This document shows positions 1 to 7,278 of a DNA stretch of 23,132 bases, piece by piece. The notes under the pieces are model-generated. The model was given only the letters and a program-made list of their open reading frames with translations. It ran no database searches and was not told the DNA's origin. Position numbers and translations under genes: made by a program. How positions within the stretch are numbered: position 1 is the first letter of the stretch; every line of letters starts with the position of its first letter. This DNA comes from CAYSPT01 sp964432985. Lineage in GTDB: Bacteria > Muiribacteriota > CAYSPT01. Location: NCBI GenBank assembly GCA_964432985.1, contig CAYSPT010000077.1:1-23132 (forward strand), read 5' to 3'.

Positions 1-14
1 TCTGTAGCCAATGC

Positions 15-44
15 TTGACTAGCTACCGTGTATATTTTTATAAT
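15..44 (+). promoter_or_regulatory. Probable sigma-70 promoter of the glycosyltransferase-cyclase operon
   Basis: TTGACT at 15-20 and a perfect TATAAT at 39-44 are separated by 18 bases. The stretch around them is AT-rich, and the first start codon follows about 37 bases after the -10 box. The same 18-base spacing recurs in other candidate promoters of this window. Transcription probably covers the glycosyltransferase and both cyclases, because I see no convincing promoter or terminator between them. Confidence 0.7.
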
Positions 45-81
45 TAAATGATACTATCCCATTTAAGAGGGTATATACTTA

Positions 82-828
82 TTGGTAATGCAAAATCAGG
101 TTATCATATTGTTGACCACGTACAACGAAGTGGAAAACATTGAAGAGCTTCTGGAGAGAATTCTAGCTCTTGGAGAACACTTTGAAGTACTGGTGGTTGA
201 TGATGATTCTCCTGACGGAACCGGAAAACTGGTTGCGGCTCGTGCTGCGGAAAATAATCGTGTGCACCTTATAAAGCGTAAGGGGGGAAAGGGCAGAGGT
301 TTTTCGACGGTACTGGGGTACAAACACGCCCTCTCTTTGGGTGCATCCACCATGGGTGCATCCACCATGGGTGCGTCCGCCGTGGTGGAAATGGATTCTG
401 ATTTTTCACATGACCCTCTGTATATTCCAGATCTTCTCGCCGCGCTTGAAGAGTACGATTTTGTGATCGGTTCCAGGTTTGTCCGGGGAGGCAGGGACAG
501 GCGGACCGGGTGGTGCCGGCGACGTTTGGCGCGGGCTGCCAATCGGTATGTTCGATGGTGTTTAAACTTGCCGTACCGGGATTGTACATCGACATTCAGG
601 GCCTTGAAACGCCCGGTGTTGGAAGCATTGGAGCCTGATACACTGGTTTCCGGAGGAGCGGAAATAACGGTTGAGGTTCTCGATAAGCTCCACGGTTTGA
701 ATATGCGGATAGGTGAAATACCCGTCCTGGTAAAGGACCGGCGGTTTGGCGGTTCAACTCCGTCCTTCCGCCATATCAGGGAAATGGCTTTTAAGGTATG
801 GGGTTTGAGGAAACACGGTCATGGATGA
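82..828 (+). CDS. Family 2 glycosyltransferase, dolichol/polyprenol-phosphate mannosyltransferase type
   Basis: This 248-residue soluble GT-A enzyme probably moves a sugar (mannose or glucose) from a nucleotide-sugar to polyprenyl phosphate at the inner face of the membrane. Visible motifs are the N-terminal LLTTYNEVENIEELL, the nucleotide-binding VVDDDSPDGTG near residue 38, the DXD-like metal site in VEMDSDFSHDP, GSRFVRGG, and CTSTFRAL in the acceptor region. Length matches DPM1-type enzymes that lack C-terminal membrane helices. TTG at 82 is preferred: AAGAGGG at 65-71 lies 10 bases before it, while ATG at 88 would be 16 bases away. The gene overlaps the next by 8 bases, so the two are probably translationally coupled. 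An odd 15-base repeat at 340-384 inserts GASTM units just before the DXD strand. The sugar is not determinable from sequence. Confidence 0.87.
   Translation: MVMQNQVIILLTTYNEVENIEELLERILALGEHFEVLVVDDDSPDGTGKLVAARAAENNRVHLIKRKGGKGRGFSTVLGYKHALSLGASTMGASTMGASAVVEMDSDFSHDPLYIPDLLAALEEYDFVIGSRFVRGGRDRRTGWCRRRLARAANRYVRWCLNLPYRDCTSTFRALKRPVLEALEPDTLVSGGAEITVEVLDKLHGLNMRIGEIPVLVKDRRFGGSTPSFRHIREMAFKVWGLRKHGHG
340..384 (+). repeat. In-frame 15-bp tandem repeat in the glycosyltransferase gene
   Basis: GGTGCATCCACCATG occurs twice without change (340-354, 355-369). It is followed by a third copy with three substitutions (370-384). It encodes GASTM-GASTM-GASAV. Relatives of this family normally have only one such segment before the VVEMDSD strand, so two units look like additions. 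Confidence 0.9.
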
Positions 829-3037
829 TTTTGATGTACTCATAATAGACGAGGATAAAAACCTCCCCCGGCAGCTCTACAGCACATTGAGAGCCCAGGA
901 TTGCACCTATGCCCATGTTACCAGCTGTGACACTGCTCCGTTGGCAGAAGCTCTGTTCAATAAAGACTATCAGGCGGCTCTCATTTCCATGCATCCCCGG
1001 TCGACCTTTCTTGATTTTGAGCGGGTTCTCGAGCTCATTCATGATTCGAGTGAGGACACGGACATCATCGCTCTCATCCCGCAGAATCAGCTGGGTGAGG
1101 CTATAAAAAAGTATGAGGATCAGATCTATGATTTTCTTCTGTATCCGTGCGAGGTCAATAAAGCGTGTCGTGGAATTTCATCACTGCTGTCTCTGAAAAA
1201 GATCAGACGGGACAACCGGTTGATAGTCGAAACCAATACCCGGCTGGGAGTAAAGCCGGATGAAATGAAAAAACGGGCCTCACAGCTTTCGTACTATTAC
1301 CGGCAGTTCGGTGTTTTGCGAGAACTGATCTACTCGATGGTCGTCACCGGGGAAGTATACAACCTGATAGAAAAAACGCCGGACATCATCAATAAGATCC
1401 TGCCTTACGACAAGCTGGCTTTTTTTCTGGCGGACGCTGATGGGGAACAGCTTTCGTTGGTCGTGTCCAGGGGTGTCGCCAAGGCAAAAAATAAACGTTT
1501 CACCTTTGCTTTGGGAAAAGGCATTGCCGGTCACGTGGCCAGTTCCAAGGAAGCGGTGGTGTGCAAGAACCGTCTGGAGCATGAGGCCTTTGTGAAACTG
1601 CACGATAAGGACCCTTCTCCTCGGACACTGATGGCCTCCCCCCTTCGGGTCAAGGGGAAGGTCATAGGGGTGGTGGTTGAGGAGCGCGATTTGTCCAAGG
1701 GGGCATACTCGAAGTATGACCTGGACTTTTTCAACACCATTGCCGCCCAGATTTCCGTGGGAATAGAGAACGCCAGGATCTACCGGAGCATTCGGGAAGG
1801 AAATATCGAACTGGAGCGGCGAATAAAGGAATTGACAACCATGTTCGACATTTCCCGGGCCGTCCAGCAGATCCTCGACGATCTCCACGCCCTGTTCTTT
1901 GTCATTGTCCAGAAGGTGGCCCGGGTGCTCGAGGTGGAGCGCTGCTCTATCATGCAGCTCGATGAGGAAGGTGATACTCTCAGTATACAGGCCTCGGTGG
2001 GAATCCCCGATGATATCGTTGAATCCACCGTGGTGAAGGTGGGAAACAGCATCTCCGGGCTGGTGGCCAAGCAGGGAAGTCCCCTGCTGATCAGGGACGT
2101 CGAGACGGACGCAGTGGCCACCAAGATCAACCAGGAGCAGTACTATACTCATTCGTGCATGTGCGTACCCGTCAAGGTCAAGGGCGACGTGGTGGGCGTC
2201 ATCAACGTATCCAACAAGCGGTCGAAAGAAGTATTTTCCCAGGAAGATCTCAACCTGCTGGTGGCCATTGCCACCACGGTTGGCCAGACCATAGAGAATC
2301 GTCGTCTTCTCAAGGATCTCATGGCAAAAGAAGGCGAAAAACTGAAGCTCAAAGAGAGTTTCCAGAAATACGTCGCCCCTCAGGTCGTTGAGCAGATCCT
2401 TAATAATCCTGATTTTGTCAGCTTCCAGGGCCGCCGCCAGACGGTGACTGTTCTCATGGTGGGAATAGCCAACTTTTCCCAGGTAGTGTGGCAGCTGGTT
2501 CCCGGCGAGGTAGTGGGGCTCCTCAACGAGTATCTTTCCGAGATGACAAAGGTGATTTTCAAGCATCATGGGACCCTGGATAAATTTATAGGAGACACGG
2601 TCATGTCGGTCTTTGGCGCTCCCATTCCCCGGCCGGATGCTCCTCTGGCCGCCAGCCGGGCGGCGGTGGAGATGATCCAGGTGTTCGAGAAACTCATAAA
2701 GAAGTGGGAGCAGGAAGGACGAGCTGGACGGGAGTTTCAGATCAGGGCCGCCATCACAAGCGGCGAGGCCGTTGTGGGTAACATCGGCTCTACCAGGCGG
2801 CTGGAGTATACGGTGATCGGTGACACGGTCAATACGTGTGCCCGGTTTAAATCAGTGGCAAAAGGTGGACAGATTATCATCGGCGAAGAGACCGTCGGTA
2901 TAGTGCCGGCGGAAGAGTTTTCTACCACGGCACTGGAAGCGGTGGAATTAAAGGGCAAAGCGGAAAAGACCAAAATATTCCTTCTCGAAGGGAAGGAAGG
3001 ACTCAAAACCAGTGCAGAAGGCAGCCAACAGGAATAG
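821..3037 (+). CDS. Pseudo-receiver/GAF/GAF class III nucleotide cyclase lacking the first metal Asp (subunit 1)
   Basis: A 738-residue cytoplasmic signalling protein. Residues 1-125 resemble a response-regulator receiver with an acidic DED at 10-12, but there is no Asp at the phosphorylation strand (ALISMHP, 53-59), and the conserved Lys is Tyr108 (FLLYP). GAF domains span about 177-320 and 345-495, joined by helical linkers. The class III cyclase domain covers about 536-730. In it the first metal site reads VLMVGIANFS, with Gly548 in place of Asp. The second metal Asp592 and purine-binding Lys588 (DKFIGD), Thr664, and transition-state Asn671 and Arg675 (YTVIGDTVNTCAR) are present. As a homodimer it should be poor or inactive. 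The next gene keeps the missing metal residue. The start is ATG 821, with GAGG at 807-810, overlapping the glycosyltransferase stop. Lys/Thr suggests ATP as substrate, by analogy with CyaC. Confidence 0.9.
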   Translation: MDDFDVLIIDEDKNLPRQLYSTLRAQDCTYAHVTSCDTAPLAEALFNKDYQAALISMHPRSTFLDFERVLELIHDSSEDTDIIALIPQNQLGEAIKKYEDQIYDFLLYPCEVNKACRGISSLLSLKKIRRDNRLIVETNTRLGVKPDEMKKRASQLSYYYRQFGVLRELIYSMVVTGEVYNLIEKTPDIINKILPYDKLAFFLADADGEQLSLVVSRGVAKAKNKRFTFALGKGIAGHVASSKEAVVCKNRLEHEAFVKLHDKDPSPRTLMASPLRVKGKVIGVVVEERDLSKGAYSKYDLDFFNTIAAQISVGIENARIYRSIREGNIELERRIKELTTMFDISRAVQQILDDLHALFFVIVQKVARVLEVERCSIMQLDEEGDTLSIQASVGIPDDIVESTVVKVGNSISGLVAKQGSPLLIRDVETDAVATKINQEQYYTHSCMCVPVKVKGDVVGVINVSNKRSKEVFSQEDLNLLVAIATTVGQTIENRRLLKDLMAKEGEKLKLKESFQKYVAPQVVEQILNNPDFVSFQGRRQTVTVLMVGIANFSQVVWQLVPGEVVGLLNEYLSEMTKVIFKHHGTLDKFIGDTVMSVFGAPIPRPDAPLAASRAAVEMIQVFEKLIKKWEQEGRAGREFQIRAAITSGEAVVGNIGSTRRLEYTVIGDTVNTCARFKSVAKGGQIIIGEETVGIVPAEEFSTTALEAVELKGKAEKTKIFLLEGKEGLKTSAEGSQQE

Positions 3038-3087
3038 CGGTGCTGGACAGGTGAGTCAGAACAGGTGTTTCGGAAAGGTTTGACAGC

Positions 3088-5259
3088 GTGAGCAAGAAGA
3101 GAAAAGCGCGGTTGATCGTGCTCGATGAAGAAGGTGGCGGCGGGGACGATCCGTTTTACGGATTCCTCGACGAAATGGGCTACTCGTACACCCGCATGAA
3201 GGTTCTGTACATGGAGAAGCTCATAACGCTGGTCAAAGCACAAACCTTCGAAATTCTCCTGGTCAACCACGCCGGCCGCAAGATGAAACATTATCTGCAG
3301 GAACTCCAGAAGATCAAAAAGGTCGACCGCCTGGTGCAGATTGTCATCATCCTGGAAGAATCCAAAGCCCAGTTGGCGGCCAACCTCTTCGGAGATACTA
3401 TTGACGACTGGATCGTCAAGCCCGTTCATCCTGTTGAACTGAAACTCGTCCTCAAGAAAGTTATCGAATCACGGCGGTGTCAGGAAGAAAGCATAGAACT
3501 GATCAAGACTCACCGGGACGCGAAACAGCGGTTCAAGGAATTTCAGGAAATACAGAAGACACTGTACGGATTTGTGACTAACTTCAACGCCCTTCAGGAC
3601 ATGGTGGAATCAATGATTTCCACTGAGCGGGCCTCTAATGTCCTGGGGAGCACCATCGAGTTCTGCCGGCGTCTGTTTGCGTGCACCAAGGCGGTTATCT
3701 TTCTGCACGATGAAAAAACCGGTACGCTCAAACCCGTTTCCCAATATGGCATTAACCCGCACTCGCTGAAGCAACTGGTTTTCCGTATCGGAGAAGGTAT
3801 CGCCGGGTGGGTGGCACATCAGAAGAAACCGCTCATTGTCGATGATGTATTCAAGGATTACCGCTTTAAAAAGCTGGGATCGATTAAAGAGGACCGGATG
3901 AGTCTCATGGCGGTACCGTTGATGATTGAAGGCCGTCTGCTTGGAGTTATGTGTATTGAAAGTCTTTATTTCAAAAGAGCATTTAACAGGTACGATCTGC
4001 AGTTTTTTGAAACGATTACCACCCAGCTCACCATCGCCGTGGAGAATGCCCGGATCGTCGAGAACGCCCGGCGGTTGCAGGTTGAGCTCGGAAGAAAAGT
4101 GCGGGAACTCAATACCCTGTTCGACGTCGGCGAGGCGACCAGCCTGATTATCGATGTTAACGAACTGTTCCAGGTTCTGGTACAGAAGGCGGCGAAGGTT
4201 CTTGATGTTCAGAAGTGTTCTCTCATGGTGCTGGAGGAAAAGGAAAAAGCACTGTCCATCGCCGCCCAGATCGGTCTCCCTGAAGATATTGTTGAAAAGG
4301 TCCGTGTTCCACTGGGACAGAGTATCTCGGGAGCGGTTGCTCAATTAGGGAAGCCAACTCTGATCGAAAATATAGAGAAAAACGAGTTCTGGGCTCGGCG
4401 TAACAGAGAGCTTTATCTCACCCACTCGTGCCTGTGTGTCCCGCTCAAGTCCGGTGAGCGGGTACTTGGCGTCATGAATGCCGCCGACAAGCGTGACGGA
4501 GGGATGTTCCGGACGGAAGACCTTGATCTTCTGACCGCTATTGCTTCCAGTGGCACCCAGGCGCTCTCCAACGCTGACATGGTGAGGAACATCATCGTCA
4601 AGGAGCGGGAGAAAGCCTCGATCAAGGAACGTTTTCAGCAGTATGTGGCGCCCGATGTGGTGGATGATTTCATGGGCAGCGATGAACTGATGAAGGTAGG
4701 CATGGCTGACATCACGATACTGTTCAGCGATATATCCAACTTCACCTCCGTATCCGAGGTGGTTGATCCTGAGGTGCTGGTGCAAATGCTGAACGATTAC
4801 TTTACCAGGATGACGGAGATCGTCTTCGAGCACCGCGGTACCATAGATAAATTTATAGGTGACGCGGTTATGGCCATTTTCGGAGCTCCTATACGCTTCG
4901 ACGAGCACGCCAAGGAAGCTGTGGCAGCGGCGGTGGAAATGGTCAAGGTGTTTGATGATGTCAAACGCCGTTGGGTTGGCGAAGACGAGAAGTTTGGCCG
5001 CATTGGACTGAAGGCCACCGTGGCCAGCGGAGAAGCGGTCGTAGGTAATATCGGCAGTGAATTGAGGTTGGCATACACGGCCATGGGAGAGCCTGTCAGA
5101 GTAGCTGAAAAAATGGAAGACGTCGCGTCCATGGGCCAGGTCCTGGTTGACGATATGTGCTGGAAAGCCATAAACGGCCAACAGGCCGGAAAACTTTTCG
5201 AAGGTCTGGAAATACAAACCACGGACGGTACACGTAAAGTCTACGAGCTGGAGCTTTAA
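3088..5259 (+). CDS. Pseudo-receiver/GAF/GAF class III nucleotide cyclase lacking Asn/Arg transition-state residues (subunit 2)
   Basis: A 723-residue paralogue of the preceding gene, 50 bases downstream. The N-terminal receiver-like domain (about 1-128) has Asn60-His61 where the phosphoacceptor Asp should be, but keeps the Lys (WIVKP, Lys111). GAF domains span about 185-320 and 345-500, followed by a short helix and the YVAP segment. The cyclase domain (about 536-720) retains both metal Asps, Asp548 (FSDISNFT) and Asp592 (DKFIGDAV), plus Lys588 and Thr664. The Asn and Arg positions are Arg671 and Lys675 (YTAMGEPVRVAEK). These lesions are the mirror image of those in subunit 1, and the two domains align residue for residue from 548 to 687. 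The start is GTG 3088, with GGAAAGG at 3072-3078. I infer a heterodimer partner role. Activity alone would be expected to be very low. Confidence 0.9.
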   Translation: MSKKRKARLIVLDEEGGGGDDPFYGFLDEMGYSYTRMKVLYMEKLITLVKAQTFEILLVNHAGRKMKHYLQELQKIKKVDRLVQIVIILEESKAQLAANLFGDTIDDWIVKPVHPVELKLVLKKVIESRRCQEESIELIKTHRDAKQRFKEFQEIQKTLYGFVTNFNALQDMVESMISTERASNVLGSTIEFCRRLFACTKAVIFLHDEKTGTLKPVSQYGINPHSLKQLVFRIGEGIAGWVAHQKKPLIVDDVFKDYRFKKLGSIKEDRMSLMAVPLMIEGRLLGVMCIESLYFKRAFNRYDLQFFETITTQLTIAVENARIVENARRLQVELGRKVRELNTLFDVGEATSLIIDVNELFQVLVQKAAKVLDVQKCSLMVLEEKEKALSIAAQIGLPEDIVEKVRVPLGQSISGAVAQLGKPTLIENIEKNEFWARRNRELYLTHSCLCVPLKSGERVLGVMNAADKRDGGMFRTEDLDLLTAIASSGTQALSNADMVRNIIVKEREKASIKERFQQYVAPDVVDDFMGSDELMKVGMADITILFSDISNFTSVSEVVDPEVLVQMLNDYFTRMTEIVFEHRGTIDKFIGDAVMAIFGAPIRFDEHAKEAVAAAVEMVKVFDDVKRRWVGEDEKFGRIGLKATVASGEAVVGNIGSELRLAYTAMGEPVRVAEKMEDVASMGQVLVDDMCWKAINGQQAGKLFEGLEIQTTDGTRKVYELEL

Positions 5260-5296
5260 AGCTTAACGGTTGTCATTTGGGGCTTTAACGGTTGTC
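5252..5296. repeat. Palindrome and 12-bp direct repeat at the convergent gene ends
   Basis: AGCTTTAAAGCT (5252-5263) is a perfect palindrome that contains the cyclase stop codon. TTAACGGTTGTC occurs at 5263-5274 and again at 5285-5296. The second copy is the last three codons and stop of the opposing HEAT-repeat gene. There is no GC-rich stem with a T-run, so it is not a clear terminator. Confidence 0.6.
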
Positions 5297-6592
5297 TCCC
5301 GGATTTTCTGCTTCAGATGTCAGTCCGGTCCGTTCACGTTCCCATCTTTTTTTCTCTTCGAACTTTCTTAAAACCAGTTCGTGGACACGCCTTGCTCCCT
5401 CCGACACCCGGGGATCTCGTGACTTGATCAGACCTTTTACCTGGTCGATATCCTTCTCCTCTACAAGTTCGGCCAGGGCCAGGATAACCCGCTCACGCAG
5501 ATACTCGGAACGTGCACCAACCAGCCTGATCAGCACCGGTACGGCCGGTTTACAACCCAGCTTCCCCAACGCTTCGACAATGTTTCCCTGTACGAAGTGA
5601 AACCCGCTTTCCCTTCCGAGACGGCGGTGCAGGAAATCGGCATCTTGTTTGGTCCCGACCTCCCCCAGAATGCTGGCACCGGCTGCCCTCACCAGGTAAC
5701 TCTTGTGTTCCAGGAGGTGCAAGGCAAAAGACCTGGCTTGCTCGCCCATATCTACGGAAATTTTAATGAAATCAGGGTGTTCGGTGGGAATAACATAATC
5801 TTCCAGTGATGCAAGTTTTTCAGGAAATTCGGTGATCATTTCCTTCAAAGGTGCAGGTTTTCCAAGTGTAAAGAGCAGGCACGTCGTGTAAGCACGCAAT
5901 TCCGTCGCCAGATTTTCATGCATGACGGCCAGTTCCGGAAGAAACGAGTCAGGAATGGACTTCAACGATATGTAAGCACGGTACCGTGAACGGTCGGTTG
6001 ACAGGTCCTTAAGCAGTATTTGTATGAACTCATTGCGTCCCCACGACGCTAATGTTGAACCGGCTTCCAGCCGTACCTTTCGGAAGGCTTGCGAGTCATG
6101 ATAAAGGCCGGCCACCTTCTGCTGCACCTCTTTGTTGGCAGGAGGAATATCGACTTGTCGCAGGTACCAGAGCGCATACCGCTGCACCTGCGGATTGGAG
6201 TGTTCAAGTCCGATCAATGAGGTGGTCTCGGTGACCTGATGTAGTAAATGGTTCCACTCCGGAGGTGGAAGGTTCTGCATCCTGGCAGATAAAAAAGCGA
6301 TTAGAGCTGCTTCGCTGTTAGCCGGCGACTGGTTCAATAACTCCCTCGCCGTTTCCAGCGCATTTTGAAACTGGCCGGCATTGAGAGCATCCCTGGCTTT
6401 TTGAAGTTCCGGTTCAAAAGTGGTCACTTCGCTGGTGATACCGGTTGAAGGAACTAGTTGGACAGGCTGTGCTACGGGAGGGGGTTGTTCAACCGGTGGC
6501 GGTGGATAAAAGTACCGGAAGGCTGCTACCGCAATAATAACAAGAATTATGCCCGCGGCAATGATGAAAAAAAATTTGATGCCGTTTCGCAC
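5285..6592 (-). CDS. Membrane-anchored HEAT-repeat protein with proline-rich tether
   Basis: A 435-residue protein of unknown function. Residues 6-26 form one strongly hydrophobic helix after a short MRNGIK, giving a signal anchor with the bulk probably outside the cytoplasm. A proline-rich stretch follows (PPPPVEQPPPV, 30-40). Residues 61-103 look like one TPR-type helix pair (ARDALNAGQFQNALETAREL). From about 170 to 425 there are repeated helix pairs of HEAT/PBS-lyase type (LEAGSTLASWG, AAGASILGEVGT, NIVEALGKLG, RVILALAELVEE). Such repeats bind proteins and have no catalytic residues. Start GTG 6592 has GGAGG 8 bases upstream (6601-6605) and a good promoter behind it. It converges with the cyclases, leaving only 25 bases. 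A functional link to them is possible but unsupported beyond adjacency. Confidence 0.8.
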   Translation of the reverse strand: MRNGIKFFFIIAAGIILVIIAVAAFRYFYPPPPVEQPPPVAQPVQLVPSTGITSEVTTFEPELQKARDALNAGQFQNALETARELLNQSPANSEAALIAFLSARMQNLPPPEWNHLLHQVTETTSLIGLEHSNPQVQRYALWYLRQVDIPPANKEVQQKVAGLYHDSQAFRKVRLEAGSTLASWGRNEFIQILLKDLSTDRSRYRAYISLKSIPDSFLPELAVMHENLATELRAYTTCLLFTLGKPAPLKEMITEFPEKLASLEDYVIPTEHPDFIKISVDMGEQARSFALHLLEHKSYLVRAAGASILGEVGTKQDADFLHRRLGRESGFHFVQGNIVEALGKLGCKPAVPVLIRLVGARSEYLRERVILALAELVEEKDIDQVKGLIKSRDPRVSEGARRVHELVLRKFEEKKRWERERTGLTSEAENPGDNR

Positions 6593-6633
6593 AAACAGGG
6601 CCTCCTACCGGTAAGTCCAGAGCAATGAACGAT

Positions 6634-6663
6634 ATTATAGTATTAGAACATAGTTTAAGTCAA
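6634..6663 (-). promoter_or_regulatory. Promoter of the HEAT-repeat gene
   Basis: Read on the minus strand, TTGACT (6663-6658) and a perfect TATAAT (6639-6634) are 18 bases apart, about 40 bases before GTG 6592. The -35 box uses the TCAAC bases that begin the first repeat unit, so promoter and repeat array touch. Confidence 0.72.
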
Positions 6664-6911
6664 CGATTTCATCCTTCAACGATACTGCCCAATAGTAATT
6701 AGAAAATCTTCGATTCAACGATTTTATNNNNNNNNNNNNNNNNNNNNNNNNNNNNNNNNNNNNNNNNNNNNNNNNNNNNNNNNNNNNNNNNNNNNNNNNN
6801 NNNNNNNNNNNNNNNNNNNNNNNNNNNCCCAATAGTAATTAGAAAATCTTCGATTCAACGATTTTATACTTAGCAGTGATACTGCCCAATAGTAATTAGA
6901 AAATCTTCGAT
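6660..6911. repeat. 55-57 bp tandem repeat array, interrupted by the assembly gap
   Basis: A 34-base core starting GATACTGCCCAATAGTAATT and ending TCTTCGAT is seen complete at 6681-6714 and 6878-6911, and as a partial copy (last 27 bases) at 6828-6854. Each complete core is preceded by 21-23 bases that begin TCAACGATTT. The visible period is 57 (start of core CCCAAT at 6828 and 6885). Cores are identical where visible, while the linkers differ partly. At least three units exist. The true number is hidden by the N-run. No ORF crosses it. Its function is unknown. Confidence 0.9.
6728..6827. other. Assembly gap (100 N) inside the repeat array
   Basis: Exactly 100 N, the usual placeholder for a gap of unknown length. 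Both edges lie within copies of the repeat, which explains why assembly failed there. Real distance and unit number cannot be read. Confidence 0.98.
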
Positions 6912-6924
6912 CATTTGAAAAAAC

Positions 6925-6953
6925 TTGACATCAGGGTATGACTCTGCTACAAT
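6925..6953 (+). promoter_or_regulatory. Strong sigma-70 promoter of the rpsU operon
   Basis: TTGACA (6925-6930), a 17-base spacer and TACAAT (6948-6953) form a near-consensus promoter 14 bases after the last repeat core. The predicted transcript start is near 6960, giving a leader of about 75 bases before rpsU. This is the best candidate to drive the genes up to rpoD. Confidence 0.82.
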
Positions 6954-6964
6954 TTTCCTCACAT

Positions 6965-6993
6965 AGATAGCCTTAAAAGCCAATAAGCTATCT
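6965..6993 (+). promoter_or_regulatory. 5' leader stem-loop upstream of rpsU
   Basis: AGATAGC (6965-6971) and GCTATCT (6987-6993) are perfect inverted copies around a 15-base loop. The stem begins within a few bases of the predicted transcript start, so it could protect the mRNA 5' end or take part in ribosomal protein feedback. Only the pairing is seen, and the role is inferred. Confidence 0.5.
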
Positions 6994-7034
6994 GTTTAAT
7001 GTAATTGTCGCAAATTTGTTGGGAGGCGTAAACG

Positions 7035-7223
7035 TTGCCGGAGGTTACTGTCAACTCAAAGGAAGACTTTGACAAAGCCTTACGAAAGTTCAAACAGAAA
7101 TGTGCTCGTGAGGGGATTAAACGCGAGTTACGAAAACGTGAGCATTACGAAAAACCGAGCATCCGCAAAAAACGACAGAAGCAGGCCGCTATGAGAAAGG
7201 AGCGCCGTCGGTCCAGAGGTTAG
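7035..7223 (+). CDS. rpsU: 30S ribosomal protein S21
   Basis: A 62-residue, very basic protein that matches bS21: an N-terminal VTVNSKEDFDKALRKFKQKC, then KRELRKREHYEKPSIRKKR and an Arg/Lys tail. In the 30S subunit S21 sits near the 3' end of 16S rRNA and helps initiation. TTG 7035 is the start, with GGGAGG (7021-7026) 8 bases before it. No ATG lies near. The gene heads a long plus-strand run that ends with dnaG and rpoD, its classical partners in the macromolecular-synthesis operon. The next gene starts about 55 bases downstream. Confidence 0.95.
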   Translation: MPEVTVNSKEDFDKALRKFKQKCAREGIKRELRKREHYEKPSIRKKRQKQAAMRKERRRSRG

Positions 7224-7278
7224 TATTAATAACTCCGTTACATACAATGGTATGTGTGCGTTTGAACGGGGGATTCCA

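Noticed and set aside
1280..2569. 429-codon open frame on the minus strand inside subunit 1
   Set aside because: It is the mirror of a well-supported cyclase gene, is rich in His/Asp/Leu as expected of antisense frames, and has no ribosome site or recognisable domain.
6635..6832. Open frame through the N-run
   Set aside because: It exists only because N codons are not stops, and the flanks are repeat DNA.
6660..6911. CRISPR array (34-base identical repeats with short spacers)
   Set aside because: The linkers are only 21-23 bases and share the TCAACGATTT start, the cores lack a CRISPR-like palindrome, and no cas gene is present. A 55-57 bp tandem repeat explains it better.
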